Shown here piece by piece: positions 19,501 to 24,796 of a DNA stretch of 64,000 bases. This stretch comes from Acidimangrovimonas sediminis. Its GTDB lineage: Bacteria > Pseudomonadota > Alphaproteobacteria > Rhodobacterales > Rhodobacteraceae. Under the pieces are notes generated by a model that saw only the letters and a program-made list of their open reading frames with translations, made no database searches and had not been told where the DNA came from. Where the stretch lies: the NCBI RefSeq assembly GCF_002871005.1, contig NZ_PHSN01000001.1, positions 1-64,000 on the forward strand, read 5' to 3'. The stretch's first letter is position 1. Every line of letters begins with the position of its first letter. A program made the position numbers and the translations under genes.

Positions 19501-20621
19501 CCCTGAGATGCGGGGCCGAGCATCTCCGGCGTGACCTCGAGGCCAAGCGTGACCACGGTCGTCTCGGTCGGGCCGAAGACGTTGACGAAGCTCAGGCCCG
19601 GCCAGGCCTGCAGCAGCTTCTTCGCATGGGCGGGCGAGACCGTATCGCCGCCCGAGACGGACTTGCGCAAACTGGCGAAGGCGTCGATCTGGTGGTCGAT
19701 CATCAGGTGGTGCAAACCCGCGTACCAGAGCGCGAAGGTGACCTTCTGCGTGCGCATCACCCGGGCGATCTCGTCCAGTCCCGGTTTCTCCGCCTCGACC
19801 ACGGCAAGCGCGGCGCCGTTGAGCAGGGCGCCCCAGATCTCGAAGGTGGAGCCGTCGGCGGCGATCGTGCCCGCGTGCAGCATCCGGTCGTCCGGCCGGG
19901 GATCGAGCAGCGCCTGCGCCAGCGCGATCCCCGCGACGCCGCGCTGCGCGACGACGACGCCCTTGGGCTGGCCGGTAGTGCCCGAGGTATACATCACATA
20001 GGCCGGGTCTTCGCCCGATGCCTCGGGCAGCGGTGGCACCGGCGCGTGCGGCAGGGCGTCGAGGGGCAGGGCGCTAAGCGGCAGGGCGGGCAGCCCTTCG
20101 GGCAACACGTCCGGCGCGCGGTTGGCATGACGCGGCGCGACCAGCGCGGCCTTCAGGGGCAGGTCGCGCGCGATGAAGGCAAGTTGTTCGGGCGCGTGGG
20201 TCGGGTCGAGCGGCACATAGGCGGCCCCGGCGCGGATGCAGCCCAGCATCGCCGCAACGGCAAGGCCCGAGCGCGAGGCGAGAAGCCCCACCATGTCGCC
20301 ACGGCCCACACCCCGGGCGGCCAGCGCAGCGGCGATCGCCTCGGCGCGGGTGGCCAGTTCGGCATAGCTCAACGTGCCGGTGCCCGTTCCGGTATCGCCG
20401 AGCAGGGCAGGGGCATCGGGGCGGGCGGCCACCTGCCGCGCGAAGAGCGGCCAGAGGCCCCCGGCAACCTTTGCGCGCAGGTCGTCGGGGTGCGGCGCGT
20501 CGGCGGACTGGGGCGCAGCAGAGAGAGGCGCCCCGGACCCAAGGGTCCGGACCCCGGACACCGGACCTGCCGGCGCCGCCTGCGACGCATTTCCCAACCG
20601 ATCCGTCAAACCATTACCCAC
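10515..20621 (-). CDS. Hybrid NRPS/PKS: A-PCP-KS-AT-ACP-aminotransferase-C-A-PCP
   Basis: This 3368-residue assembly line has the following domains in order. A1 (about 55-560) has YTSGTTGQPKG at 211-221 and A10 Lys553. PCP1 carries Ser610. KS (about 665-1100) has Cys842, His978 and His1016. AT (about 1183-1500) has GHSVGE with Ser1281 and HAFH at 1377-1380, the malonyl-type motif. ACP carries Ser1636. A class III, GSA-like aminotransferase (about 1815-2290) has NTGSEAVMAAM and PLP Lys2113 in YGKVVGGGMPIG. The C domain (from about 2295) has HHILCDG at 2425-2431. A2 (about 2740-3220) is followed by PCP2 with Ser3297. There is no ketoreductase, so the beta-keto group would meet the aminotransferase, as in the mycosubtilin/iturin (MycA/ItuA) architecture. 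Ala/Pro-rich linkers separate domains. The start is a GTG with a weak ribosome site; no other start suits the A1 domain better. Confidence 0.93.
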   Translation of the reverse strand: MGNGLTDRLGNASQAAPAGPVSGVRTLGSGAPLSAAPQSADAPHPDDLRAKVAGGLWPLFARQVAARPDAPALLGDTGTGTGTLSYAELATRAEAIAAALAARGVGRGDMVGLLASRSGLAVAAMLGCIRAGAAYVPLDPTHAPEQLAFIARDLPLKAALVAPRHANRAPDVLPEGLPALPLSALPLDALPHAPVPPLPEASGEDPAYVMYTSGTTGQPKGVVVAQRGVAGIALAQALLDPRPDDRMLHAGTIAADGSTFEIWGALLNGAALAVVEAEKPGLDEIARVMRTQKVTFALWYAGLHHLMIDHQIDAFASLRKSVSGGDTVSPAHAKKLLQAWPGLSFVNVFGPTETTVVTLGLEVTPEMLGPASQGGALPIGRPLAGEEVFVVGEDLAPLPPGETGQMVFAGLGVALGYHGRPEKTAEVFVEDPRPGRHGKVYLTGDLATRRPDGAFDFHGRADRMVKLHGRRIELDGIEHLLRADPRVNEAVVEVVTVAGDKRLACALRPEGAVTDPAAFARDVLATAGAGLNPAELPRLTRVLADFPMTPAGKVDRPALRKLLSAATFPAAAPAVTARDTRATIAAIWDRILGCGPLPDSATFFDAGGSSLQLIDAHAAIEKALGVKFDITEMFDTPTLGALSARLSRHTAEEARAEEAPRPASGAIAIVGRAARLPGAGSLQDFWQAIRDGRSLIRHFAPEEMEDAFTPEERARPNYVRARGIVEGAELFDAKFFGILPRDAAEMDPQARVFLETCHAALEDAGLDPARPPGPVGIFGGASPSTYLWHNLLSDRATADRLATDYQLANFPVVTGNTPDALTTRIAHKLNLTGPALNISTACSTSLVAIAQAVTALRAGQCDAALAGGVSLTFPQKRGYLAVEGGMASPDGLCRPFDAEARGTVFSQGAGAVVLKRLEDAQAAGDRILGVIRGVGINNDGAGKIAFTAPSVGGQAAAIAMAHRDAGLDPATISYVECHGTATPLGDPIEVAGLARAFGPGAAGSCALGSVKGTIGHLDAAAGVMGVLKTTLMFEAGEIPPVANFRAPNPRIDFAATPFRVPSAPEAWSKDAPRRAGVSAFGVGGTNVHLVIEEPPAIAAAVLPGAPQVLPLSARTPEALSEMAGALATALEGPDAPALPDAAFTLQEGRQAHSHRLAVAARTGAEAAALLRKAAPRAVTEPPEMIFLFPGQGSQYPGMGKGLYATEPAFARVIDEGCEILSDLIDIDMAELLCFGEVSDAAQARALRDTRITQPALYLTQLAAARLWQERGVEPSALIGHSVGEFAAATLAGVMSFETGLRIIAERGRLMQDMAPGAMLGIRAPAGQVMGLLGDGIDLAALNAPNLQVVAGPEPAIEALAKRLEARGTPCSRLHTSHAFHSAMMDPVVPALEAMIAGRALHAPDRPIHSAVTGQRLTDAQATDPAFWAGQARATVKFQAALEAATKSGSPVLIEVGAGRTLSAFAGQILKRGGPGRIFQSLPDHTQTDLDDQSVMAAAFSNLWASGVAVDFARLPRGARKVALPTYAFQRKRHWIDPPATDAAPGAAAGAPVVAAAAMSSPAASPPASAPIPAPVPPTAQAAAASSSPAPSVSETAMTARLDRLTSELLALFADLSGEDMGPDEAGVPFLELGFDSLFMGQVAQALGRDYGVEMTFRSLLSDTPSIAELATHLDAVLPPEAAAPQAPATPMAAEPPVTAAPVKAAHATGDNATGAPVAAPAPAAMTGSVPAMPAAEGLTGLMQAQMQTMQAIFADQLRALGAAPAPAHPAAAQPAPAQAPAPAQPSPAQPAPSAPAARVLAPKAEEVAADEAPAEKQGFKVGRGPNLAGVELTADQHAFVADLARRYSERHARSKAYTAQHRPHLADPRTAAGFHPDWKELAFPIVSDRSSGATLTDIDGHSFIDVVNGFGQTAFGHSPAFVSAAVAAQLDRGYAIGPQSEKAGPLADRLSTMLGHERVTFANTGSEAVMAAMRLARTVTGRDKVVVFGNDYHGQFDEVLVKGKTRGEPAALPIAPGIPRSGLSNMVVLPYGADESLDWIRANAGQIAAVLVEPVQSRHPEFRPEAFVRALREITAESGAALIMDEVVTGFRTHAKGMQGIWGIEPDMATYGKVVGGGMPIGLLAGKARFMDALDGGQWSFGDDSTPQVGPTFVAGTFVRHPLVLAAVEAVLDHLDAEGDRLWHETASLTADMIARLNAVLVQRGLPALVTGFSSWFMLNATQADPRASLLYPLMRMEGIHVLDGFAGFLTTAHTEADVARIVTAFASAVDQLQAVGILAPSQPVTAATEVPSRAIPLTEGQREIWMTHQLGDMAACAFNEGACLRLDGPLDRRALTRALDGVIARHDALRLVFDRSGGSFDVAAPAPLVLDLTDLSAEADPEAALTAALREDAATPFDLTAGPAFRAHLYRLAEGTHVLAMTAHHILCDGWSYNLIFADLAALYAGETLAPAPSFAAYAMNAAGRAMSAQTLDFWRAQYARIPALPDLPTDRPRPAVKGYAGGTVTGQIPADAMKALRKAGAKAGCTLFATLFAGLQMTLGRLSGASDVVIGVPTAGQADLPDPALVGHMVNFLPIRAPFDPAKPAAEHLANASRAVMEAFSHGDTTYGALVRELGVPRSLGRLPLTEVQFNLEKVDDGLTLGPVTARATPAPKAASNFDLFFNVIESKAGLRIDVDYNADVYDAATVERWIGHYAALLAGLAEDATRPIQTLPMMDAATLGALLAAPNATALDYDRGAMLHDLVTRGAAPDPRAIAVEAADATLTHAELSARSDALAAHIQASLPEPGQRIAMALPRGAAMLVGLIAILKAGHSYIPLDPRQPADRLRTICETAEAAAVLAEEAPFTRLPLIRPSEAPTQATPAATPADPERAAYIIFTSGSTGTPKGVAVPHRAVVNFLTSMAQEPGLSPSDAMLSVTTVMFDIAVLELFGPLAVGAKVVIASHEDILDGFALADRAARGDITVMQATPTLWDMALEAGLEPRAGLKMLAGGEPLPADLATRLRADGGGELWNLYGPTETTIWSAVKRVGDGPVTIGHPIGNTELHILSEADQLQPVGVVGELNIGGDGLALGYYGRPELTEAAFREVSLAGTPRRLYRTGDLAYRRADGDVVVLGRRDTQVKLRGFRIELGEIETRLRTLPGIAKAAVDLATRPGGDKFLAAWYVAEEGAQVDAAALHAALAGQLPDYMVPQAWQRLDALPQTANGKLDRKALPQPTATQPATAQPTAAQPGHPEAGAAPATLTPASDLAPVPAPADTPTGATETKIAAIWCDVLGRETVGATITLHALGVDSLAVFRIAARMLDAGLNLEARDLLAHPTIRTLAAEADRRAAEAQSRTGTDAPARPSLKSFRGGARRGELKVS

Positions 20622-20677
20622 ATTCCCCGGGCCCCGGCGAACCCCTTGCCGCGCAAGGAAAACCGGAGCACTTCGGC

Positions 20678-20706
20678 GAGTATTTGCCGATCCGAAAATC
20701 TGTCAA
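20678..20706 (-). promoter_or_regulatory. Candidate sigma70 promoter of the NRPS operon
   Basis: On the minus strand TTGACA (20706-20701) is a perfect -35. Seventeen bases later comes ATACTC (20683-20678), a moderate -10, or AATACT with 16-base spacing. This would place the transcript start near 20671, about 50 bases before the GTG. It is the best promoter-like sequence in the gap. Confidence 0.5.
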
Positions 20707-20725
20707 CTCGGCCGATTTCCCGTCT

Positions 20726-20742
20726 GTTTCCCCAATAGAAAC
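20726..20742. promoter_or_regulatory. Palindrome GTTTC-N7-GAAAC upstream of the NRPS promoter
   Basis: GTTTC at 20726-20730 and GAAAC at 20738-20742 are separated by CCCAATA. The centre lies about 63 bases before the inferred transcript start, a typical position for an upstream activator. The same palindrome with the same spacing, and matching flanks (CT before, T two bases after), occurs upstream of the sugar transferase at 22715-22731. The regulator is unknown. Confidence 0.5.
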
Positions 20743-20772
20743 GTGCCGTTTCCGCGCAGAGGGAAGTCACTG

Positions 20773-20791
20773 TTAATAAACGATTTACCAT
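20773..20791 (+). promoter_or_regulatory. CtrA-like box upstream of the NRPS genes
   Basis: TTAA (20773-20776), seven bases, then TTTACCAT (20784-20791). This differs by one base from the alphaproteobacterial CtrA pattern TTAA-N7-TTAACCAT. It lies upstream of the GTTTC/GAAAC palindrome. Confidence 0.35.
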
Positions 20792-21011
20792 GCGTGGGGG
20801 GCGGCGCACGGCCGGGGCGGAAACGCAATGTTTCCCGATCCCGGATGTCAGGGTTGCCGTGGGGTCACACTGCGCCGGGGCGCCTGCCGGGGGATGGGCG
20901 ATGCGATGTTCGGGCGGACGCGACGAAACCGGTCGCCGGGGGGCTTGTCGCGCGCCGCGGCACAACGACTCGCGTCGTTGCGAGGGGGCCGACGTGAGGT
21001 GGAGGGCGGGC

Positions 21012-22508
21012 TCAGGCACTGGCCGGCAGGCGGCGCAGCCAGCCCCAGGCGCGGGCGCGCAGCCGGGGCTCGGCCAGAACCACGGCCAGCGCATAGAGCG
21101 GCAGCGCCGGCACGATCACCGCGATGGCCTTGAGGAGCGGCGGCAGCGTGACGATCCCCGGCGCCGTGCGCAGCCACACAAGTGCCGCCGTGCCCAGCAG
21201 GATCGGCGCGACAAGGCGCCAGCAGGCGGCCATCACGTCGGCCCAGTCGATGCCGCCGTAAGTGCTCAGCAATCGCGCCATAAGCATCAGCACCACGACC
21301 GAAACCAGCACCTGCGCCCAGGCCACCGCCATCAGCCCATAGGGCGCGGCGGCCAGCGTCACCGCGACCGTCAGCACGAGGAAGATCACGCTGAACCGGG
21401 GCAGGCGCCGGATCTCTCCGGCCAGCGACAGCACCGGCTCGGTCGCGACCGAGGGGGTGGCGAAGACGCGCGAAAGCGTCAGCACCGCCACCACCGGAAG
21501 CGCGGGCAGCCATTTCTCCCCCATCAGGCCGCGGATCAGATCCTCGCCCATCAGCGCGAGCCAGATGAACACCGGCGCCCCGGCGGCCAGCATGCCGGCG
21601 AAGTAGAGCCGGGCCTGCGCCTGGAAACCGCTCAGCCCGGGCTGCTGGTCGCGGGCGCGGCGGAACATGTTCCAGGCGAGGATCTGCGCGGGCTGGCCGA
21701 CGATCTCGCCGATCGCGCTGACCAGCCGTTGCGCCGCGCGGTAGTAGCCGACCGCCGCCGGCCCCAGGAAACCGCCGATCAGGAAGGTCGCGATATAGAG
21801 CCGCAGGTTCGCGATCATCCGACTGGTGAAGCTTTGCCGGGTATAGGCCAGCAGCGCGGCCAGCTGCGGCCCGCGCAGGCCGGGCAGCGGCGCCAGACGG
21901 GTGAAGCAGAAGCTGAGCACCAGGTGGGTCGACTGGAAGGCGATCCGCCCGAAGGCCAGCGCGAAGATGCCCCAGCCGTGCAGCAGCGCCGTCACCGCCA
22001 CCACCACGCCGACCGTGTCGCCGACGATCTCGGACAGGGCCGAGGCGCTGAGCCGCCCCTGCCAGATCATCATGCCCTTCTGGGCCGAGGAAACCGTGGC
22101 GATCACCACCCAGATCGAGAACAGCATGATCAGGTGGCCGATCTCGGCGCTGACGCCGAAGGCCACGAGAGCCGTGCCTGCCAGCGCGCCGACGATCCCG
22201 AGGGCGAGGCCGCTCCAGATCGAGATCATCACCACCTGGCGCGGCACGGTCGCGTCGCCGGTCCAGGTCATGATGTAGGGCTGCCAGGACGCCTCGGAGA
22301 ACCTCAGCATCAGGATCGCGCAGGTCGATACCAGGGTGAAGACGCCGAATTCCGCAGGGCTCATCACCCGCGCGGCGATCACGAAGATCACCAGCTGCGC
22401 GACCTGCGAGAGCACGCGTTCCAGCACAGTCCAGAGGCCGCCGCCGATCACGCCTTCGCGTCGCCGCTTGCGGGGGGCGGCGGATGTCTGGGCCGGATCG
22501 CTGTTCAC
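21012..22508 (-). CDS. Polysaccharide flippase (Wzx/MurJ-superfamily, oligosaccharide transporter)
   Basis: This 498-residue membrane protein has the hydrophobic pattern of the MOP/Wzx superfamily, about 12-14 transmembrane segments. It begins after a charged N-terminus (KRRREGVIGGGLWTVLERVLSQVAQLVIFVIAARVMS), the typical first helix of lipopolysaccharide/exopolysaccharide flippases. It also has the family-typical AEFGVFTLVSTCAIL and VGYYRAAQRLVSAIGEIVGQPAQIL segments. It would move lipid-linked oligosaccharides across the inner membrane. I chose a GTG start at 22508, preceded by GAGGGC; the frame stays open upstream, but without membrane-protein character. The NRPS genes lie downstream on the same strand after 390 bases, and the sugar transferase is divergent, which supports a surface-polysaccharide role. 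Confidence 0.85.
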   Translation of the reverse strand: MNSDPAQTSAAPRKRRREGVIGGGLWTVLERVLSQVAQLVIFVIAARVMSPAEFGVFTLVSTCAILMLRFSEASWQPYIMTWTGDATVPRQVVMISIWSGLALGIVGALAGTALVAFGVSAEIGHLIMLFSIWVVIATVSSAQKGMMIWQGRLSASALSEIVGDTVGVVVAVTALLHGWGIFALAFGRIAFQSTHLVLSFCFTRLAPLPGLRGPQLAALLAYTRQSFTSRMIANLRLYIATFLIGGFLGPAAVGYYRAAQRLVSAIGEIVGQPAQILAWNMFRRARDQQPGLSGFQAQARLYFAGMLAAGAPVFIWLALMGEDLIRGLMGEKWLPALPVVAVLTLSRVFATPSVATEPVLSLAGEIRRLPRFSVIFLVLTVAVTLAAAPYGLMAVAWAQVLVSVVVLMLMARLLSTYGGIDWADVMAACWRLVAPILLGTAALVWLRTAPGIVTLPPLLKAIAVIVPALPLYALAVVLAEPRLRARAWGWLRRLPASA

Positions 22509-22664
22509 GGCTGCCCTCGTTACAGGCCGGTGTGAGCAGCACCGGCGGATTTCGACCGGCAGTATTGGGGGCGCGCGTGATTCCGCCAATGGGGTTGATG
22601 CCGCGCCGCAGCACGCCTCGTGGCTCCCAGCCGGGCCCGCGGCGCACAATTCATAGGTGAAACA

Positions 22665-22691
22665 CCATGCTTAACAAAAGGTTAAGCATGG
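22665..22691. promoter_or_regulatory. Perfect 11-bp inverted repeat enclosing a CtrA-like TTAA-N7-TTAA box
   Basis: The arms are CCATGCTTAAC (22665-22675) and GTTAAGCATGG (22681-22691), separated by AAAAG. Inside, TTAA (22671-22674) and TTAA (22682-22685) are exactly seven bases apart, as in CtrA sites. It lies between two divergent genes, so it cannot be a terminator for either. It reads best as an operator; a leader hairpin of the flippase mRNA is the alternative. Confidence 0.5.
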
Positions 22692-22714
22692 TCGGAGGGG
22701 TCGGCTTCTCCGCT

Positions 22715-22731
22715 GTTTCTCTTTTGGAAAC
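22715..22731. promoter_or_regulatory. Palindrome GTTTC-N7-GAAAC upstream of the sugar transferase
   Basis: GTTTC at 22715-22719 and GAAAC at 22727-22731 are separated by TCTTTTG. This has the same arms, spacer length and partial flanks as the site at 20726-20742. An AT-rich CATATATTTA follows immediately. It is 115 bases before the sugar transferase start. Confidence 0.5.
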
Positions 22732-22845
22732 ATATATTTAACGACTCGGCACTCAGGCGCCGGCCGGCTTTTCGCCTATCAGTGAAGTGGGTGTGATTCG
22801 GTCGTGTGAACCGAGGGGGGCCGGTTTTCCGGCTTGCAAGTCTGC

Positions 22846-23550
22846 ATGAGTGACGTTTCCGAACCTCGCGTCGTCGGGGCACGGCTCGAAGGTGTGTCCG
22901 CACCGATCAGGGCTCTGTTTCCGGCGATCAGGGATCCGCGCGACCCGGTGCTCAAGCGGGTTGTCGACCGCTTCGCGGCCGTCGTGCTGATCGTGTTCTT
23001 CCTGCCCTTCCTGGTCACGGTGGCGCTTGCGCTGAAGCTGACCGAGGGAGGGCCGATCCTGTTCGCGCATGAGCGCGTCGGCCTGCACGGGCGCCGGTTC
23101 CGGTGCCTGAAGTTCCGCACCATGGTTCCCGACGCCGAGGCGCGCCTTCAGGCGTTGCTCGATGCCGATCCGGTGGCGCGGCGTGAGTGGGAGGCGACGC
23201 GCAAGCTGACGGACGATCCGCGCATCTCGTGCCTGGGGCATCTGTTGCGACGCACCAGCCTTGATGAGTTGCCGCAGCTTTTCAATGTCTTGAGGGGTGA
23301 CATGTCGCTGGTCGGCCCGCGCCCGGTGACGATTGGCGAAAGCCGCTTCTACGGCCGCTACTTCGCCGATTACCAATCCGCGCGTCCGGGTGTGACGGGG
23401 CTGTGGCAGGTGATGGGGCGGTCGGACACCAGCTATCAGAGGCGTGTCGCGATGGACGTGACCTACGTGCGCAACATCAGCTTCGGCCGCGATGTGGCGA
23501 TCTTGTGGCGCACGGCGCATGTCGTTCTCGCTCGCAAGGGCGCACGCTAG
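22846..23550 (+). CDS. Polyprenyl-phosphate sugar-1-phosphate transferase (ExoY/WcaJ family)
   Basis: This is the initiating transferase of exopolysaccharide repeat-unit synthesis, moving a sugar-1-phosphate onto undecaprenyl phosphate at the inner membrane. The 234-residue protein has one N-terminal hydrophobic segment (FAAVVLIVFFLPFLVTVALA). It then carries the bacterial sugar transferase signature: ILFAHERVGLHGRRFRCLKF, RTMVPDAE, RRTSLDELPQLFNVLRGDMS, LVGPRP, and near the end ARPGVTGLWQVMGR. It is the short ExoY form without the extra N-terminal helices of WcaJ. I use the ATG; a TTG four codons earlier is possible. It faces the flippase and is followed by a convergent small membrane ORF. 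Confidence 0.93.
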   Translation: MSDVSEPRVVGARLEGVSAPIRALFPAIRDPRDPVLKRVVDRFAAVVLIVFFLPFLVTVALALKLTEGGPILFAHERVGLHGRRFRCLKFRTMVPDAEARLQALLDADPVARREWEATRKLTDDPRISCLGHLLRRTSLDELPQLFNVLRGDMSLVGPRPVTIGESRFYGRYFADYQSARPGVTGLWQVMGRSDTSYQRRVAMDVTYVRNISFGRDVAILWRTAHVVLARKGAR

Positions 23551-23573
23551 GCGCAGCGTCGCCGCAGCCCCCT

Positions 23574-23720
23574 TCAGGTGAACAGCATGACACCAAGTGC
23601 CGCCCAGAACAGAGCGCAGCCGCCGACGACCGCAAGGCGCAGCGTCACTGGGGAAACCCGGTCGAGCCAGGCCGGGCATGCACCCGTTTCGATGCCGTCC
23701 TGTGCGTCGAGTATCGCCAT
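23574..23720 (-). CDS. Small membrane protein, 48 residues, unknown
   Basis: This short open frame sits in the gap between the sugar transferase and the glycosyltransferase. It begins MAILDAQDGIETGACPAWLD and then has one hydrophobic stretch, VTLRLAVVGGCALFWAALGV, ending LFT. The predicted topology is a short acidic N-terminus and a single C-terminal transmembrane helix. AAAGGG lies seven to twelve bases before the ATG. The codons are GC-rich at third positions like neighbouring genes. I do not recognise the family. Its position inside a polysaccharide locus suggests an accessory membrane peptide, but that is inference, and it may be unexpressed. Confidence 0.45.
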   Translation of the reverse strand: MAILDAQDGIETGACPAWLDRVSPVTLRLAVVGGCALFWAALGVMLFT

Positions 23721-23793
23721 GTCTCAACCCTTTGCCTCGTTCCGGCACAACCAGCGTGCCACTCTTTTCCTTTAAGTCAACCAAGAGGTCCGG

Positions 23794-24762
23794 ATGGCTA
23801 CCCAGCTTCACCCCGAGGATCCGCATCGTGACCTGTTCCTCTCGTACCTTCGATCCCAACCCCAAAAGGTGGCAGAAATGAGGCTGGTTCTGGCCATTGC
23901 TACGGCAGGACGTCCGGCGATCGTCGCCGAGACCCTGCGCGACATCGCGCGTCAAAGCCGGCGGCCGGATTTCGTGATCCTTTCGGTCTCGGGGCCCGAG
24001 GATCTCGACGAGGCCTGCCTCGATCAATTGCCGTTTCCCTGCATGGTGGTGACCGGTCACAAGGGGGCCTCGGTTCAGCGTAACCGCGCGATCGCGACCC
24101 TGGGGCGCGACGATATCGTTCTGTTCCTCGACGACGATTTCCTGATGGCCCCGGATTACGTCGAGCAGACGCTGGCGCTGTTCGATGCCAACCCCGACAT
24201 CATGGTCGCCACCGGACGGGTGATCGCCGACGGCATCCTCGGCCCCGGAATGCAGTTCCAAGAGGGGCGGGACCGGATCCGGGCGGTGCCGCGCCGGGCC
24301 GCGTCGGCGGATCTCCGGATGGAGGAGACATACAACGGCTACGGCTGCAACATGGCGGTCCGTGCCCAGCCGCTGATCGAGCACGAGATCCGCTTCGACG
24401 AGTCGCTGCCGCTCTATGCCTGGCTCGAGGATGTGGACCTGTCGCGGCGGCTGTCCGCTCACGGGCGGATCGTGCGCTCCGGGGCAATGCGCGGGGTGCA
24501 CCTGGGCACCAAGACAGGCCGCACCCCGGGCGTCAAGCTGGGCTACTCGCAGATGGCGAACCCGGTCTACCTGATGCGCAAGGGCACCATGGCGCCGAAG
24601 CGCGCGCTGGCGCAGATGGGCCGCAACCTGGCCTCGAACGTGGTGAAATCGGTGCGGCCCGAGCCCTGGGTCGACCGCCGTGGCCGGCTGCGGGGCAACC
24701 TGATGGCGCTGATCGACGTGGCGCTGCGCCGCGACACACCCGAACGCATCCTAAGGATGTAG
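23794..24762 (+). CDS. Family 2 glycosyltransferase
   Basis: This 322-residue GT-A enzyme transfers a sugar from a nucleotide donor. The N-terminal Rossmann-like part begins RLVLAIATAGRPAIVAETL. The metal-binding DXD-type motif is in IVLFLDDDFLMAPDYV. An acceptor-side ED motif is in YAWLEDVDLSRRL. It also has NGYGCNMAVRA, typical of GT2 enzymes. The chosen ATG follows AGAGGT; an internal ATG at 23878, with AAGGTGG before it, would start exactly at the GT fold and is a real alternative. No transmembrane helix is obvious, so it is likely a cytosolic enzyme adding to the lipid-linked repeat unit started by the ExoY-like gene. Confidence 0.87.
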   Translation: MATQLHPEDPHRDLFLSYLRSQPQKVAEMRLVLAIATAGRPAIVAETLRDIARQSRRPDFVILSVSGPEDLDEACLDQLPFPCMVVTGHKGASVQRNRAIATLGRDDIVLFLDDDFLMAPDYVEQTLALFDANPDIMVATGRVIADGILGPGMQFQEGRDRIRAVPRRAASADLRMEETYNGYGCNMAVRAQPLIEHEIRFDESLPLYAWLEDVDLSRRLSAHGRIVRSGAMRGVHLGTKTGRTPGVKLGYSQMANPVYLMRKGTMAPKRALAQMGRNLASNVVKSVRPEPWVDRRGRLRGNLMALIDVALRRDTPERILRM

Positions 24763-24796
24763 CGTCCGGGAGGCGGAGGCGGGGGCAGGGCCTCCC

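Larger units (their letters stand above)
20622..21011. other. 390-bp intergenic region upstream of the NRPS operon
   Basis: I see no gene here. The half nearest the NRPS start is AT-richer than its surroundings and holds a promoter candidate, a GTTTC-N7-GAAAC palindrome and a CtrA-like box, listed separately. The half nearest the flippase stop (20800-21011) is plain GC-rich sequence. Confidence 0.7.
22509..22845. other. 337-bp divergent regulatory region between flippase and sugar transferase
   Basis: I see no gene. The region holds an 11-bp-armed palindrome containing a TTAA-N7-TTAA box (22665-22691) and the second GTTTC-N7-GAAAC palindrome (22715-22731), followed by an AT-rich stretch CATATATTTAACG. 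These are listed separately. Confidence 0.7.

Noticed and set aside
20790-22535. A 581-codon plus-strand frame opposite the flippase
   Set aside because: Arg/Gln/His-rich antisense frame; the minus strand holds a clear multi-helix membrane protein.
23578-23775. A 65-codon plus-strand frame between sugar transferase and glycosyltransferase
   Set aside because: No ribosome site or domain; the minus-strand 48-codon frame over the same bases has a ribosome site and a membrane helix and is preferred.
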